A stretch of DNA of 64,000 bases from Aeromicrobium phoceense (GTDB lineage Bacteria; Actinomycetota; Actinomycetes; Propionibacteriales; Nocardioidaceae): NCBI RefSeq assembly GCF_013868155.1, contig NZ_JACEOG010000002.1, positions 496,001-560,000 on the forward strand, given 5' to 3'. Under the pieces are notes generated by a model. The model was not told the DNA's origin and ran no database searches. It saw nothing but the letters and a program-made list of their open reading frames with translations. The position numbers and the translations under genes were made by a program. Below are positions 43,870-51,979 of this stretch, in pieces (within the stretch, counting starts at the first letter, position 1; every line of letters begins with the position of its first letter).

Positions 43870-44346
43870 ATGGCTGGCGCAATGCGGAGGATGGGCGAGT
43901 ACCTCGGACTCGTCGAGCAGGCCGAGTACGACGACGCGCTCGAGTACGAGACGGAGGCCCCGGCTCGTACCGCGGCACCCGTGCGCCAGGCCGCCCCCCA
44001 GCCGGTCGCGCCGCGGTCCGTCACGGCCCTCGACGACCGTCGTCAGCCCGGCATGTCCGTGGCCGACCTCGCGCGCATCGAGACCGTCACGCCCCGGACC
44101 TACAACGACGCCCGCACGATCGGCGAGTCGTTCCGCTCCGGCGTCCCGGTCATCATGAACCTCTCGGACATCGGCGACGACGACGCCAAGCGCCTCGTCG
44201 ACTTCGCGGCCGGCCTGGTCTTCGCGGTCCACGGCACGATCAACCGCATCACCGCCAAGGTGTTCCTGCTGTCGCCCGAGGGCGTGCAGGTCTCCGACGA
44301 GGACCGCGCGCAGCTCGCGGCCGGCGGCTTCTACAACCAGAGCTGA
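43870..44346 (+). CDS. sepF: cell-division protein SepF
   Basis: A 158-residue FtsZ membrane anchor. The N-terminal amphipathic helix MAGAMRRMGEYLGLVE binds the membrane. A variable linker rich in Ala and Pro follows. The SepF core (residues about 72-150) has the pattern TYNDARTIGESFRSGVPVIM, LSDIGDDDAKRLVDFAAGLV and the C-terminal KVFLLSPEGVQV. It should replace FtsA/ZipA, which actinobacteria lack. The ATG at 43870 follows a GGGAG ribosome site; the GTG two codons upstream is the alternative. Confidence 0.94.
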   Translation: MAGAMRRMGEYLGLVEQAEYDDALEYETEAPARTAAPVRQAAPQPVAPRSVTALDDRRQPGMSVADLARIETVTPRTYNDARTIGESFRSGVPVIMNLSDIGDDDAKRLVDFAAGLVFAVHGTINRITAKVFLLSPEGVQVSDEDRAQLAAGGFYNQS

Positions 44347-44352
44347 GGCGAC

Positions 44353-44640
44353 GTGTCGACGATCGGCGTCGTCCTCTACAACCTGATCTACCTGGCGATC
44401 ATCTTCGTGATCGCCCGGTTCGTCGTGGACTGGGTGCAGCTGCTGGCCCGCCAGTGGCAGCCGCGCGGCTTCATCGCGGTGCTGTGCGAGTTCATCTTCA
44501 CGGTCACCGATCCGCCGCTGCGCGCGCTGCGCAGAGTGATCCCCTCCATCCGTCTCGGCGGGATCATGCTCGACGTCTCGGCGATGGTCCTGTTGCTGCT
44601 GTTGTTCATCGCCCAGTCCCTGGTGGTCGTGATCTTTTAG
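44353..44640 (+). CDS. YggT family membrane protein
   Basis: A 95-residue protein with two membrane helices (LYNLIYLAIIFVIARFVVDW and VSAMVLLLLLFIAQSLVVVI). Between them is the family motif FTVTDPPLRALRRVIPSIRLGGIMLDVS, with the conserved Pro-Pro-Leu turn. YggT proteins are linked to osmotic protection and, by context, to division. It lies 6 bases after sepF, as in most Gram-positive dcw clusters, and just ahead of wag31. Confidence 0.92.
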   Translation: MSTIGVVLYNLIYLAIIFVIARFVVDWVQLLARQWQPRGFIAVLCEFIFTVTDPPLRALRRVIPSIRLGGIMLDVSAMVLLLLLFIAQSLVVVIF

Positions 44641-44757
44641 GTGATCGTTGAGACTTGAGCACCAGCCCGTTGTCCGGTGCCTAGGATGAAGCGGTACCGT
44701 TGATGAGGCCCCGAATCTTTCCCAAGACAGACCCGACTCACACGCAGAGGTGACCAG
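44641..44757 (+). promoter_or_regulatory. wag31 promoter and leader
   Basis: The 117 bases between yggT and wag31 hold TAGGAT (44682-44687), a good -10 box, with no clear -35 at the right spacing. A second candidate TACCGT is at 44696-44701. The leader of about 65 nt ends in a purine stretch (CAGAGGTGACC) that serves as ribosome site. A separate transcript for wag31 is likely. Confidence 0.45.
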
Positions 44758-45480
44758 ATGGCGCTCACGCCCCAGGACATTCGCGACAAGCAGTTCACCG
44801 CCGTGCGCTTGCGCGACGGCTACGACATGGGCGAGGTCGAGCAGTTCCTCGACGAGGTCGAGGTCGAATTCGAGCGTCTCGTCAGCGAGAACTCCGAGCT
44901 CAAGGCCAAGGTCTCCGAGCTCGAGTCCGCGCTCGAGCAGGCCTCGAAGGCCCAGCCCGCCCCGGTCGCCGCGAAGCCCGAGCCCGTCAAGGAGCCCGAG
45001 CCGGTCAAGGAGCCCGAGCCGGCTCCCGCCCCCGTGGCCCCCGCCGCCCCGCAGGAGTTGCGCGTCACCTCGACCTCCGAGGCCTCCACGGCCGCCGCGC
45101 GTCTGCTCGAGATCGCGTCGGCCAACGCCGACCAGCTCATGGACGCCGCGAAGGAGGAGGCCGACACGATCATCGGTGAGGCCCGCGTCGAGGCCGAGCA
45201 GCTCTCCGCCGAGGCCCGTCGCAACGCCGACACGCTGCAGTACGAGTCGCGCAAGCGCGCCGAGCAGCTCGACGTCGAGACCGAGCAGCGTCGCAAGGAG
45301 GTCATCTCCAACCTCGAGCGCGAGCGTCAGGAGCTCCAGGGCGAGATCGACCACCTGCGTGCCTACGAGCGCGAGTACCGCGCCCGCCTGAAGGCCTACT
45401 TCCAGGACCAGCTGGCCCAGCTGGAGGGCAGCCAGCCCGTCGCGCCGCAGCAGGGGACTGCGCTCGACGGCAAGGAGTGA
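44758..45480 (+). CDS. wag31: polar-growth protein DivIVA/Wag31
   Basis: A 240-residue coiled-coil protein that marks the cell poles and recruits the growth machinery. The N-terminal lipid-binding domain is LTPQDIRDKQFTAVRLRDGYDMGEVEQFLDEV (first coiled coil from about residue 30). A linker with a PVKEPE repeat, two and a half copies, lies near residues 78-92. A long second coiled coil runs from about residue 105 to 225, rich in Ala, Glu, Arg. It is the last gene of the dcw region and is followed by a strong hairpin. Confidence 0.95.
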   Translation: MALTPQDIRDKQFTAVRLRDGYDMGEVEQFLDEVEVEFERLVSENSELKAKVSELESALEQASKAQPAPVAAKPEPVKEPEPVKEPEPAPAPVAPAAPQELRVTSTSEASTAAARLLEIASANADQLMDAAKEEADTIIGEARVEAEQLSAEARRNADTLQYESRKRAEQLDVETEQRRKEVISNLERERQELQGEIDHLRAYEREYRARLKAYFQDQLAQLEGSQPVAPQQGTALDGKE

Positions 45481-45506
45481 CGCTGCGACACCGCGCGTAC
45501 TGAGTC

Positions 45507-45548
45507 AACGACGGCGTTCGATCCCTCAGGGGATCGGGCGCCGTCGTT
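45507..45548. terminator. hairpin terminator after wag31
   Basis: A two-part stem (10 bp at 45507-45516 with 45539-45548, then 7 bp further in, with a small internal loop) closes a TCAG loop 26 bases after the wag31 stop. It may also help end transcription of the converging ileS gene. Confidence 0.8.
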
Positions 45549-45561
45549 CGTCTGTCCGGGT

Positions 45562-45663
45562 GCTGATCTCGACACGCGACTCGCGGCGCTCGCCAGCTAC
45601 TCGATCACCCGGCCGGGGGTCGAGTGCCGACGAGCGCAGCGAGGCGGTGTATCGAGACCACGC
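45562..45663. repeat. REP-like imperfect palindrome between wag31 and ileS
   Basis: The two halves (about 45562-45610 and 45615-45663) are imperfect inverted copies. Each has a TCTCGACAC/TCTCGATAC end, a GCTCG-rich middle and an ACTCGA..CCCC inner end. This layout matches a class of dispersed extragenic palindromes that I recall from Nocardioidaceae and related actinobacteria (a GGTCTCGATAC...ACTCGACC type). It sits in the gap between two converging genes, a favoured place for such repeats. Whether other copies exist in this genome cannot be seen here. Confidence 0.6.
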
Positions 45664-45675
45664 GACGCTGGAGCG

Positions 45676-48600
45676 TCAGGCGCGGCTGAGGCTGACCGCG
45701 AGGCCGAGGTCGTCGTCGCGCACGTCGGCGGCGTCGCCGGGCTCGAACGAGACCGCGAGGACCTCCTCGGCGATGCTCGCGCCGTGCTCGCGCAGCGCGT
45801 CGGCCGTCTCGCCCTCAGCGGTCCACGTCAGGGTGATCCGGTCGGTGATCTCCAGTCCGGCGGCCTTGCGCGCCTCCTGGATCACGCGCACGGCCTCACG
45901 GGCCAGTCCGGCGCGGCGCAGCTCGTCGTCGATCGCCAGGTCGAGCGCGACGGTCTCGCCCTGCTCGTTGACGACCGACCAGCCCTCGCGCGGACGTTCG
46001 GTGACGATCACGTCGTCGGCCTCGACCTGCCACGTCTGGCCGTCCTCGCCGGTGACCGTGGCCTCGCCCTTCTCGAGCCGCGCGGCGAGCTCTCCGGCGT
46101 CGGCCGCGGCGATCGCCTGGGCGACCACCGGGGTCTGCTTGCCGTAGCGCTTGCCGAGCTGGCGGAAGTTGGCCTTGGCGGAGAACTCCACCAGGTCGGC
46201 GCCGGCGTCGGCCAGCGACCCGAGCTGCTCGATGTTGAGCTCCTCGCACACCTGGGCGCGCAGGTCGTCGCCGAGCTGCTCGAAGTGGGCCGAGCCGATC
46301 AGGGCGCGGCGCAGCGGCTGGCGCGTGCGGACCTTCGCCTCGGCGCGCGCGGCGCGTCCCAGCTCGGTGACACGGCGGGCCAGCGAGACCCGCTCGGCGA
46401 GACCGTCGACGCGCAGCGACTCATCGGCCACGGGCCAGTCCGCGAGGTGCACGGAGGGGGCGGCGTCGGGGTCGACCGGCACGATGAGGTCCTGCCAGAC
46501 GCGCTCGGTGACGAACGGCACGAGCGGGGCCATCAGCCGCGTGAGGACGTCGAGGACCTCGTGCAGGGTGGCCAGCGCGGCGGCGTCGCCACGCCAGAAG
46601 CGCTTGCGCGAGCGGCGGACGTACCAGTTGGACATGTCGTCGACGAAGGTCGAGATCATCAGGCCGGCGCGCTGGGTGTCGAAGTCCTCCAGCGCGGAGG
46701 TCACCTCGCGCACGAGGTCCTGGGTCTGCGAGAGCAGCCACCGGTCGAGCACGCCTCGCTCGGCGGGCGGCGGCACGTCGGCACCGGCCGGGCTCCAGCC
46801 CTCGGCGCGGGCGTACAGGACGTGGAAGGCCACGGTGTTCCAGTAGGTCAGCAGGACCTTGCGCACGATCTCGGTGAGGGCGTTGTGGCCGATGCGGCGC
46901 GCCGACCACGGCGAGCCGGAGCAGGCCATGAACCAGCGCAGGGCGTCCGCGCCGTGCTCGTCCATGAGCGGCATGGGCAGCAGGATGTTGCCCAGGTGCT
47001 TGCTCATCTTGCGGCCGTCCTCCGCCAGGATGTGACCCAGGCAGACGACGTTCTCGTAGCTGGACCGGTCGAACACGAGCGTGCCGACCGCCATCAGCGA
47101 GTAGAACCAGCCGCGCGTCTGGTCGATCGCCTCGGCGATGTACTGCGCGGGGTAGGCGCGCTCGAACTTCTCCTGCGAGCCCTCGGCGTGGGGGTAGCCC
47201 CACTGCGCGAACGGCATCGAGCCGGAGTCGAACCAGGCGTCGATGACCTCGGGGACACGGCGGTAGGTGCCGGGCTCGCCGTCGATCGTGAAGGTCACGT
47301 CGTCGATGTAGGGCCGGTGCGGGTCGAGGTCGGACTGGTCGGTGCCGGTCAGCTCCGAAAGGTGAGCCAGCGACTCGACGCACACGACCTTGCTCGGGTC
47401 GGCGTCGTTGCGCCAGATCGGTAGGGGAGTGCCCCAGAACCGGTTGCGCGACAGCGACCAGTCGATGTTGTTCTCGAGCCAGTCGCCGTAGCGGCCGTGC
47501 TTGATGGTGCCGGGGTACCAGTTGGTCTGCTCGTTCTGCGCGAGCATCTCGTCCTTGCGGGCGGTGGTGCGGATGTACCAGGCGGGAAGGGCGAAGTACA
47601 TCAGCGGCGTGTGGCAGCGCCAGCAGTGCGGGTAGCTGTGCTCGTAGTCGAGCTTCGTGAACAGCAGGCCGCGGGCGTCGAGGTCGGCGACGAGGGTCGG
47701 GTCGGCCTCCTTGAAGAACGCGCCGCCCACGAGGGGGACGTCGGCCTCGAAGTGACCGTCGGGCGCGATCGGGTTGACCACGGGCAGGCCGTACGCCTTG
47801 CAGACCGCCATGTCGTCGGCGCCGAACGCGGGGGACTGGTGCACCAGTCCGGTGCCGTCCTCGGTGGTCACGTAGTCGCCGAGCACGACGAAGTGCGCGT
47901 CGGGGATCTCGACGAGGTCGAACGGGCGGCGGTAGGTCCAGCGCTCCATGTCGCGGCCCGTGACGGTCTCGACGGCCTCCCAGCCCTCGCCGAGGGCGGC
48001 GCCGACGAGCGGCTCGGCCACGACGACCCGGTCGGTGCCGTCCGTCGCGACGACGTAGGTGACGTCGGGGTGCACGGCGACCGCGGTGTTCGACACCAGC
48101 GTCCACGGCGTGGTGGTCCAGACCAGCAGGTCGGTGCCCTCCCACGGTCCCGACGTCAGCGGGAAGCGCACGTAGACCGACGGGTCGACGACCGTCTCGT
48201 AGCCCTGCGCCAGCTCGTGGTCGGACAGCGTGGTGCCACAGCGGGGGCAGTAGGGAGCGACGCGGTAGTCCTCGACGAGCAGGCCCTTGCCGTGGATCTG
48301 CGACAGCGCCCACCAGACGCTCTCGACGTAGGGCGCGTCCATCGTGCGGTAGGGGTCGGACATGTCGGTCCAGTACGCCATCCGCTCGGTCATGGCCTCG
48401 AACTGGTCGACGTTGCGCAGGACGGACTCGCGGCACTTCGCGTTGAACTCGGCGATGCCGAAGGCCTCGATGTCGGGCTTGCCGTTGAAGCCCAGCTCCT
48501 TCTCGACCGCGATCTCCACCGGCAGGCCGTGGCAGTCCCAGCCGGCCTTGCGCTCGACGTGGTAGCCCTGCATCGTCTTGAAGCGCGGGAAGACGTCCTT

Positions 48601-48867
48601 GAAGACCCGGGCCTCCACGTGGTGGGTGCCGGGCACGCCGTTGGCGGTGGGCGGACCCTCGTAGAAGGTCCAGCGCTCGGCGTCGGCGCGGGTGCTCAGG
48701 CTGGCCGCGAAGGTCCCCTGCTCGGCCCACAGGTCGAGGATCTCTCGCTCCATCGCCGGCAGGTCGACGTGGGCGGGCACGGGGCGGTAGCGCAGCGCAT
48801 CACCGGCAGCCCCGGAGGGAGCGGAGGTGGGCGGCACTGCGGGGGCGTTCGGGGCGTCCTGACTCAC
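45676..48867 (-). CDS. ileS: isoleucyl-tRNA synthetase (type 2)
   Basis: Charges tRNA-Ile. It is 1063 residues long. The class I HIGH region is PPTANGVPGTHHVEAR near residue 66-81, the form of the eukaryote-like type 2 enzymes, which are often mupirocin-insensitive. The KMSKH loop is near residue 625. Cys pairs CPRCGTT near 200 and CWRCHTP near 434 may bind zinc. The editing domain (GTGLVHQSPAFGADD) near 325-340 and the C-terminal tRNA-binding domain are complete. The GTG at 48867 has TAGGAT (48875-48880) 7 nt upstream, so it is probably leaderless. Confidence 0.96.
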   Translation of the reverse strand: MSQDAPNAPAVPPTSAPSGAAGDALRYRPVPAHVDLPAMEREILDLWAEQGTFAASLSTRADAERWTFYEGPPTANGVPGTHHVEARVFKDVFPRFKTMQGYHVERKAGWDCHGLPVEIAVEKELGFNGKPDIEAFGIAEFNAKCRESVLRNVDQFEAMTERMAYWTDMSDPYRTMDAPYVESVWWALSQIHGKGLLVEDYRVAPYCPRCGTTLSDHELAQGYETVVDPSVYVRFPLTSGPWEGTDLLVWTTTPWTLVSNTAVAVHPDVTYVVATDGTDRVVVAEPLVGAALGEGWEAVETVTGRDMERWTYRRPFDLVEIPDAHFVVLGDYVTTEDGTGLVHQSPAFGADDMAVCKAYGLPVVNPIAPDGHFEADVPLVGGAFFKEADPTLVADLDARGLLFTKLDYEHSYPHCWRCHTPLMYFALPAWYIRTTARKDEMLAQNEQTNWYPGTIKHGRYGDWLENNIDWSLSRNRFWGTPLPIWRNDADPSKVVCVESLAHLSELTGTDQSDLDPHRPYIDDVTFTIDGEPGTYRRVPEVIDAWFDSGSMPFAQWGYPHAEGSQEKFERAYPAQYIAEAIDQTRGWFYSLMAVGTLVFDRSSYENVVCLGHILAEDGRKMSKHLGNILLPMPLMDEHGADALRWFMACSGSPWSARRIGHNALTEIVRKVLLTYWNTVAFHVLYARAEGWSPAGADVPPPAERGVLDRWLLSQTQDLVREVTSALEDFDTQRAGLMISTFVDDMSNWYVRRSRKRFWRGDAAALATLHEVLDVLTRLMAPLVPFVTERVWQDLIVPVDPDAAPSVHLADWPVADESLRVDGLAERVSLARRVTELGRAARAEAKVRTRQPLRRALIGSAHFEQLGDDLRAQVCEELNIEQLGSLADAGADLVEFSAKANFRQLGKRYGKQTPVVAQAIAAADAGELAARLEKGEATVTGEDGQTWQVEADDVIVTERPREGWSVVNEQGETVALDLAIDDELRRAGLAREAVRVIQEARKAAGLEITDRITLTWTAEGETADALREHGASIAEEVLAVSFEPGDAADVRDDDLGLAVSLSRA

Positions 48868-48928
48868 TCGGCCAATCCTACGGTGGGCCGACTTGCACCG
48901 GCCCCGTGGTCGGTCTACTGTCCCGGGC

Positions 48929-49330
48929 ATGCCCAAGACCACATTGGCCGTGCGCGCGGACGAAGAGCCGTGGACCCCCGCCGAGGCCAAGGCCGTGCGC
49001 GAGGAACTCACCGAGGACCTCGCCAGGCTCAAGACCGAACTCGACCATTCGGCGAAGGATCTGCAGGACATGCTGTCCGGAGGGGTCGACGGTGCGGGCA
49101 ACGACCAGGCCGATGTCGGATCGAACAGCCTCGAGCGTGACGCCGAGCTCTCGCTCGCCGCGAACCAGCGGGAGCTGCTGCTCCAGACCGAGAAGGCACT
49201 GGCCCGTCTCGAGGACGGCACCTACGGCGTCTGCGAGCAGTGCGGCGAGCCCATCGGCAAGCTGCGCCTGATGGCGTTCCCCCGCGCGACGCTGTGCATG
49301 GACTGCAAGCGCCGCGAGGAGCGTCGCTGA
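48929..49330 (+). CDS. DksA/TraR-type C4 zinc-finger protein
   Basis: A 133-residue cytosolic protein. A helical N terminus (residues about 15-80, EAKAVREELTEDLARLKTEL and the DQADVGSNSLERDAELSL region) precedes a C4 zinc finger CEQCGEPIGKLRL...LCMDC near 103-126. Such proteins enter the RNA polymerase secondary channel in proteobacteria; the actinobacterial role is less clear. TACTGT (48916-48921) ends 7 nt before the ATG, so it is probably leaderless. It is divergent from ileS and followed after 5 bases by lspA. Confidence 0.9.
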   Translation: MPKTTLAVRADEEPWTPAEAKAVREELTEDLARLKTELDHSAKDLQDMLSGGVDGAGNDQADVGSNSLERDAELSLAANQRELLLQTEKALARLEDGTYGVCEQCGEPIGKLRLMAFPRATLCMDCKRREERR

Positions 49331-49335
49331 CTCCC

Positions 49336-49857
49336 GTGACCCCGTCCACGGACCCGGCGGCCGAGCCCCTGGGCCGGCGCCGGGTCGGCCTCTTCGCCGG
49401 CGTGGCCCTGGCGGTCGTGCTGGTCGACCAGCTCACGAAGTGGTGGGCGGTCGCGCGCCTCGAGGGGCGCGACGCCATCCCCCTGCTCGGCGATCTGCTG
49501 AGCCTGCGCTTCGTGCTCAACCCCGGCGCCGCGCTCGGCACCGGAGCCGGATACACGATCGTGCTGAGCCTGATCGCGATCGCGGTCACCGTCACGCTCG
49601 TCGTCATCGCCCCTCGGCTGCGTGATCCCTGGTGGGCGGTGGGGCTCGGGCTGTTCCTGGGCGGCGCCGTGGGAAACTTGATCGACCGGCTCTTCCGTGA
49701 GCCGTCGTTCCTGCGGGGCCACGTCGTCGACTTCATCGACTACGCCGGGTTCTTCGTCGGGAACGTGGCCGACATCGCCCTGACGGTGGCGGCCGTGATC
49801 ATCATCTGGCGGTCGTGGCGGGGTCACCGCTTCGACGGCACCCGGGAGGACTCGTGA
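49336..49857 (+). CDS. lspA: lipoprotein signal peptidase LspA
   Basis: A 173-residue inner-membrane aspartic peptidase that cuts lipoprotein signal peptides. Four membrane helices. The catalytic Asp are in [14 protein letters not shown] near residue 115 and [18 protein letters not shown] near 131-148. The conserved VLNPGAALG near 58 and the N-terminal [10 protein letters not shown] near 29 are also present. The start is GTG. The stop overlaps the GTG of the pseudouridine synthase gene, the classic lspA-rluD coupling. Confidence 0.94.
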   Translation: MTPSTDPAAEPLGRRRVGLFAGVALAVVLVDQLTKWWAVARLEGRDAIPLLGDLLSLRFVLNPGAALGTGAGYTIVLSLIAIAVTVTLVVIAPRLRDPWWAVGLGLFLGGAVGNLIDRLFREPSFLRGHVVDFIDYAGFFVGNVADIALTVAAVIIIWRSWRGHRFDGTREDS

Positions 49858-50795
49858 CATCGGACGACACCACCGAGGTGCGTAGCGTCCACATCCCGGA
49901 AGGCCTGGCCGGCGAGCGCGTCGACGTCGCCCTCGCGCGGCTGTTCGGCGTCTCCCGCACGCGGGCCGGCGACCTGGTCGCCGAGGGGCTCGTGCTGCTC
50001 GACGGCAGCGCGCCCATCAAGTCCGAGCGCGTCGAGCACGGTGCCCTCATGGAGGCCACCATCCCGGCTCCGCGGCGTGCCGTGGTCGTCGCCACCGAGG
50101 TCGAGGGCATGTCGATCGTGCACGAGGACGACGACATCGTGGTCGTGGACAAGCCCGTCGGCGTGGCCGCGCACCCCGGCGTGGGCTGGGACGGCCCCAC
50201 GGTCTCGGGTCACCTGGCCGGCGTGGGCGTGCGGATCTCCACCAGCGGTGCCCCCGAGCGGCAGGGCATCGTGCAGCGGCTCGACGTGGGCACCAGCGGG
50301 CTCATGGTGGTGGCGAAGTCCGAGCGCGCCTACACGATCCTCAAGCAGGCGTTCCGCGACCGCACGGTCGACAAGACCTACCACTCGCTCGTGCAGGGTC
50401 ACCCCGACCCGCACACCGGCACGATCGACGCACCGATCGCCCGCCACCCCAAGCACGACTTCAAGTTCACGGTGCGCGCCGACGGTCGCGCGAGCGTGAC
50501 GCACTACGACACGCTCGAGGCACACCGCTACGCGTCGCTGCTCGAGATCAAGCTCGAGACGGGCCGCACCCACCAGATCCGCGTGCACATGGCCGCGATC
50601 AAGCACCCGTGCGTCGGCGACCCGCTCTACGGCGCCGATCCGGTGCTGGCCAAGCGCGTCGGCCTCGAGCGGCAGTGGCTCCACGCCGTGCGGCTCGGGT
50701 TCACCCACCCCGGCACCGGCGAGTGGGCCGAGTACGAGAGCCCGTACCCCGACGACCTCCAGCGCGCGCTGGACGTCGTCCGCGACCTCGACTGA
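49854..50795 (+). CDS. RluA/RluD-family pseudouridine synthase
   Basis: A 313-residue pseudouridine synthase. An N-terminal S4 RNA-binding domain ([21 protein letters not shown]) near residues 17-37 precedes the catalytic domain. The catalytic Asp is in [15 protein letters not shown] near 142-156 (HRLDxxTSG with Gln for His). [15 protein letters not shown] near 95-109 and [13 protein letters not shown] near 227-239 are typical. Probably modifies 23S rRNA helix 69 as RluD does. It is last in the dksA-like/lspA/rluD run, and 19 bases later the REP-like repeat begins. Confidence 0.93.
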   Translation: MTSDDTTEVRSVHIPEGLAGERVDVALARLFGVSRTRAGDLVAEGLVLLDGSAPIKSERVEHGALMEATIPAPRRAVVVATEVEGMSIVHEDDDIVVVDKPVGVAAHPGVGWDGPTVSGHLAGVGVRISTSGAPERQGIVQRLDVGTSGLMVVAKSERAYTILKQAFRDRTVDKTYHSLVQGHPDPHTGTIDAPIARHPKHDFKFTVRADGRASVTHYDTLEAHRYASLLEIKLETGRTHQIRVHMAAIKHPCVGDPLYGADPVLAKRVGLERQWLHAVRLGFTHPGTGEWAEYESPYPDDLQRALDVVRDLD

Positions 50796-50814
50796 GCGCG
50801 ACACCGGGCGCGGG

Positions 50815-50873
50815 AAGCGCTGGCAGTGACGTTTGCGGGGCCGACACGCCGGTGAGCACCCGCGAAACGGCAC
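50815..50873. repeat. left REP-like hairpin and 39-bp inverted repeat (DUF559 unit)
   Basis: Bases 50815-50853 reappear in reverse complement at 51911-51949 with 37 of 39 identical; only a GC/CG pair of bases differs in the middle. The left copy also forms its own hairpin: GTGACGTTTGCGG (from 50826) pairs with the CCGCGAAACGGCAC stretch ending near 50873, with a one-base bulge. It lies just after the pseudouridine synthase stop and 65 bases before the DUF559 ATG. Confidence 0.85.
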
Positions 50874-50937
50874 GCCCACGGAATCGGGTGTGGACAACAC
50901 GGGCAGCGGCGGCTGGAGGGCCCCACGCTTGCGGGTC

Positions 50938-51894
50938 ATGGAGCCCATCTTCGCGACCGCGAGAACTCGTGTCGTGCCGGCAACGCCCGACGAGCTGCGA
51001 GGCCGGATGTGGGAACAGCGTGCACACGGTCTGTGGCGACCGGCCGGCATGGCGGTGGGAGAGGCTGACGGACGCGTCGCTGACGCGATAGGCCTGATGA
51101 GTCACGGGTGCGTCCTGGGCGGATGGGCCTCACTGCGCTTCCAGGGCAATGACGCATTCGGTGGCGGCGAGGAGCTGCGCCCGGCTCTCGTGCACTGCGG
51201 CGCCGGGACGCAGATGCGCCGCCGCACGGTCGTGGAGCCGTGCCGGGCCACCGTGTGGGACCACGAGGTGACGTCCTTGGAGGGCGTTCCCGTGACGACC
51301 ACGGCGCGAGCCGTGTACGACGAGATGCGTCTCGCTCCTTCCCTCCGGGCAGCGGTCGTCGCCCTGGACTCGGCCGTCTCGGGAGTGAGGGACACCGCGC
51401 ACACCTCGCTGCGTGCGGTCCAGCAGGTGGTGAGCTCCCACCGCAAGACACGGGGCATCGTTCGGGCGAAGCGGGCCCTGCTGCTGGGATCGGAGCGCAG
51501 CGCGAGTCCGTTGGAGACCCGGACGAGACTGGTCGCGCAGCTGGATGCCGGTCTTGATGCGCTCCTGGTCAATCCACCGGTCTTCGGTCCATCGGGAGCC
51601 CTGCTCGGGGTCGCCGATCTCCTCGACGAGGACACCGGGCTGGTCATCGAGACCGATGGCGCTCACCACCGGGACGCGCAGAACCACTCCGACGACAACG
51701 TCCGTGAGGAGCGGTTCGAGCGCGCGGGCCTGGTCGTGGTCCGTGCGACGTCGCTCGACCACAGGGACGTTCAGGGCCTCGTGAGTCGCATCCGGCTCGG
51801 ACACCGCGACGGCCGGCTCTCCCACCGTCGCGACTGGACCCTCGAGCAGCCCTCATGGTTCCGCTCGTGGGGCCCGGGTCAGCGCTGGCGGTGA
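50938..51894 (+). CDS. DUF559 / Vsr-like nuclease-domain protein with AbiEi-like N terminus
   Basis: A 318-residue protein. The N-terminal part (residues about 10-75, TPDELRGRMWEQRAHGLW and VLGGWASLRFQG) resembles the winged-helix/AbiEi-type region found ahead of DUF559 domains in actinobacteria. The middle is helical. The C-terminal domain (about 205-300) has the PD-(D/E)XK-like pattern: GVADLLDEDTGLVIETDG with Asp, then ExD, then AHHRD and the ERFERAGLVVVRATSLD strand, as in very-short-patch repair nucleases. The catalytic Lys is not obvious. Nuclease activity is inferred only. The last codons and stop lie inside the right repeat. Base composition is slightly less GC-rich in codon third positions than its neighbours. 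Confidence 0.75.
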   Translation: MEPIFATARTRVVPATPDELRGRMWEQRAHGLWRPAGMAVGEADGRVADAIGLMSHGCVLGGWASLRFQGNDAFGGGEELRPALVHCGAGTQMRRRTVVEPCRATVWDHEVTSLEGVPVTTTARAVYDEMRLAPSLRAAVVALDSAVSGVRDTAHTSLRAVQQVVSSHRKTRGIVRAKRALLLGSERSASPLETRTRLVAQLDAGLDALLVNPPVFGPSGALLGVADLLDEDTGLVIETDGAHHRDAQNHSDDNVREERFERAGLVVVRATSLDHRDVQGLVSRIRLGHRDGRLSHRRDWTLEQPSWFRSWGPGQRWR

Positions 51895-51949
51895 CGTCCG
51901 CGGCGTCGTGACCGGCGTGTCGCGCCCGCAAACGTCACTGCCAGCGCTT
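51881..51949. repeat. right REP-like palindrome (DUF559 unit)
   Basis: A hairpin whose arms are AGCGCTGGCGGTGACGTCCG (from 51881) and its near reverse complement ending at 51949 (CGTCACTGCCAGCGCTT). The outer arm 51911-51949 is the inverted mate of 50815-50853. The inner arm holds the last four codons and the TGA (51892-51894) of the DUF559 gene. The aminotransferase ATG lies 30 bases beyond. Confidence 0.85.
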
Positions 51950-51979
51950 CGCGTGGAGGCCGTCCGGCACAATGGGCGC

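Noticed and set aside
44985-45035. Short tandem repeat in wag31 (PVKEPE)
   Set aside because: It is real, but it is ordinary linker repetition in this family, so it is noted under the gene rather than as a repeat feature.
50938-51894. A toxin-antitoxin pair at the DUF559 gene
   Set aside because: The N-terminal region recalls AbiEi antitoxins, but no partner gene lies beside it, only repeats and housekeeping genes.
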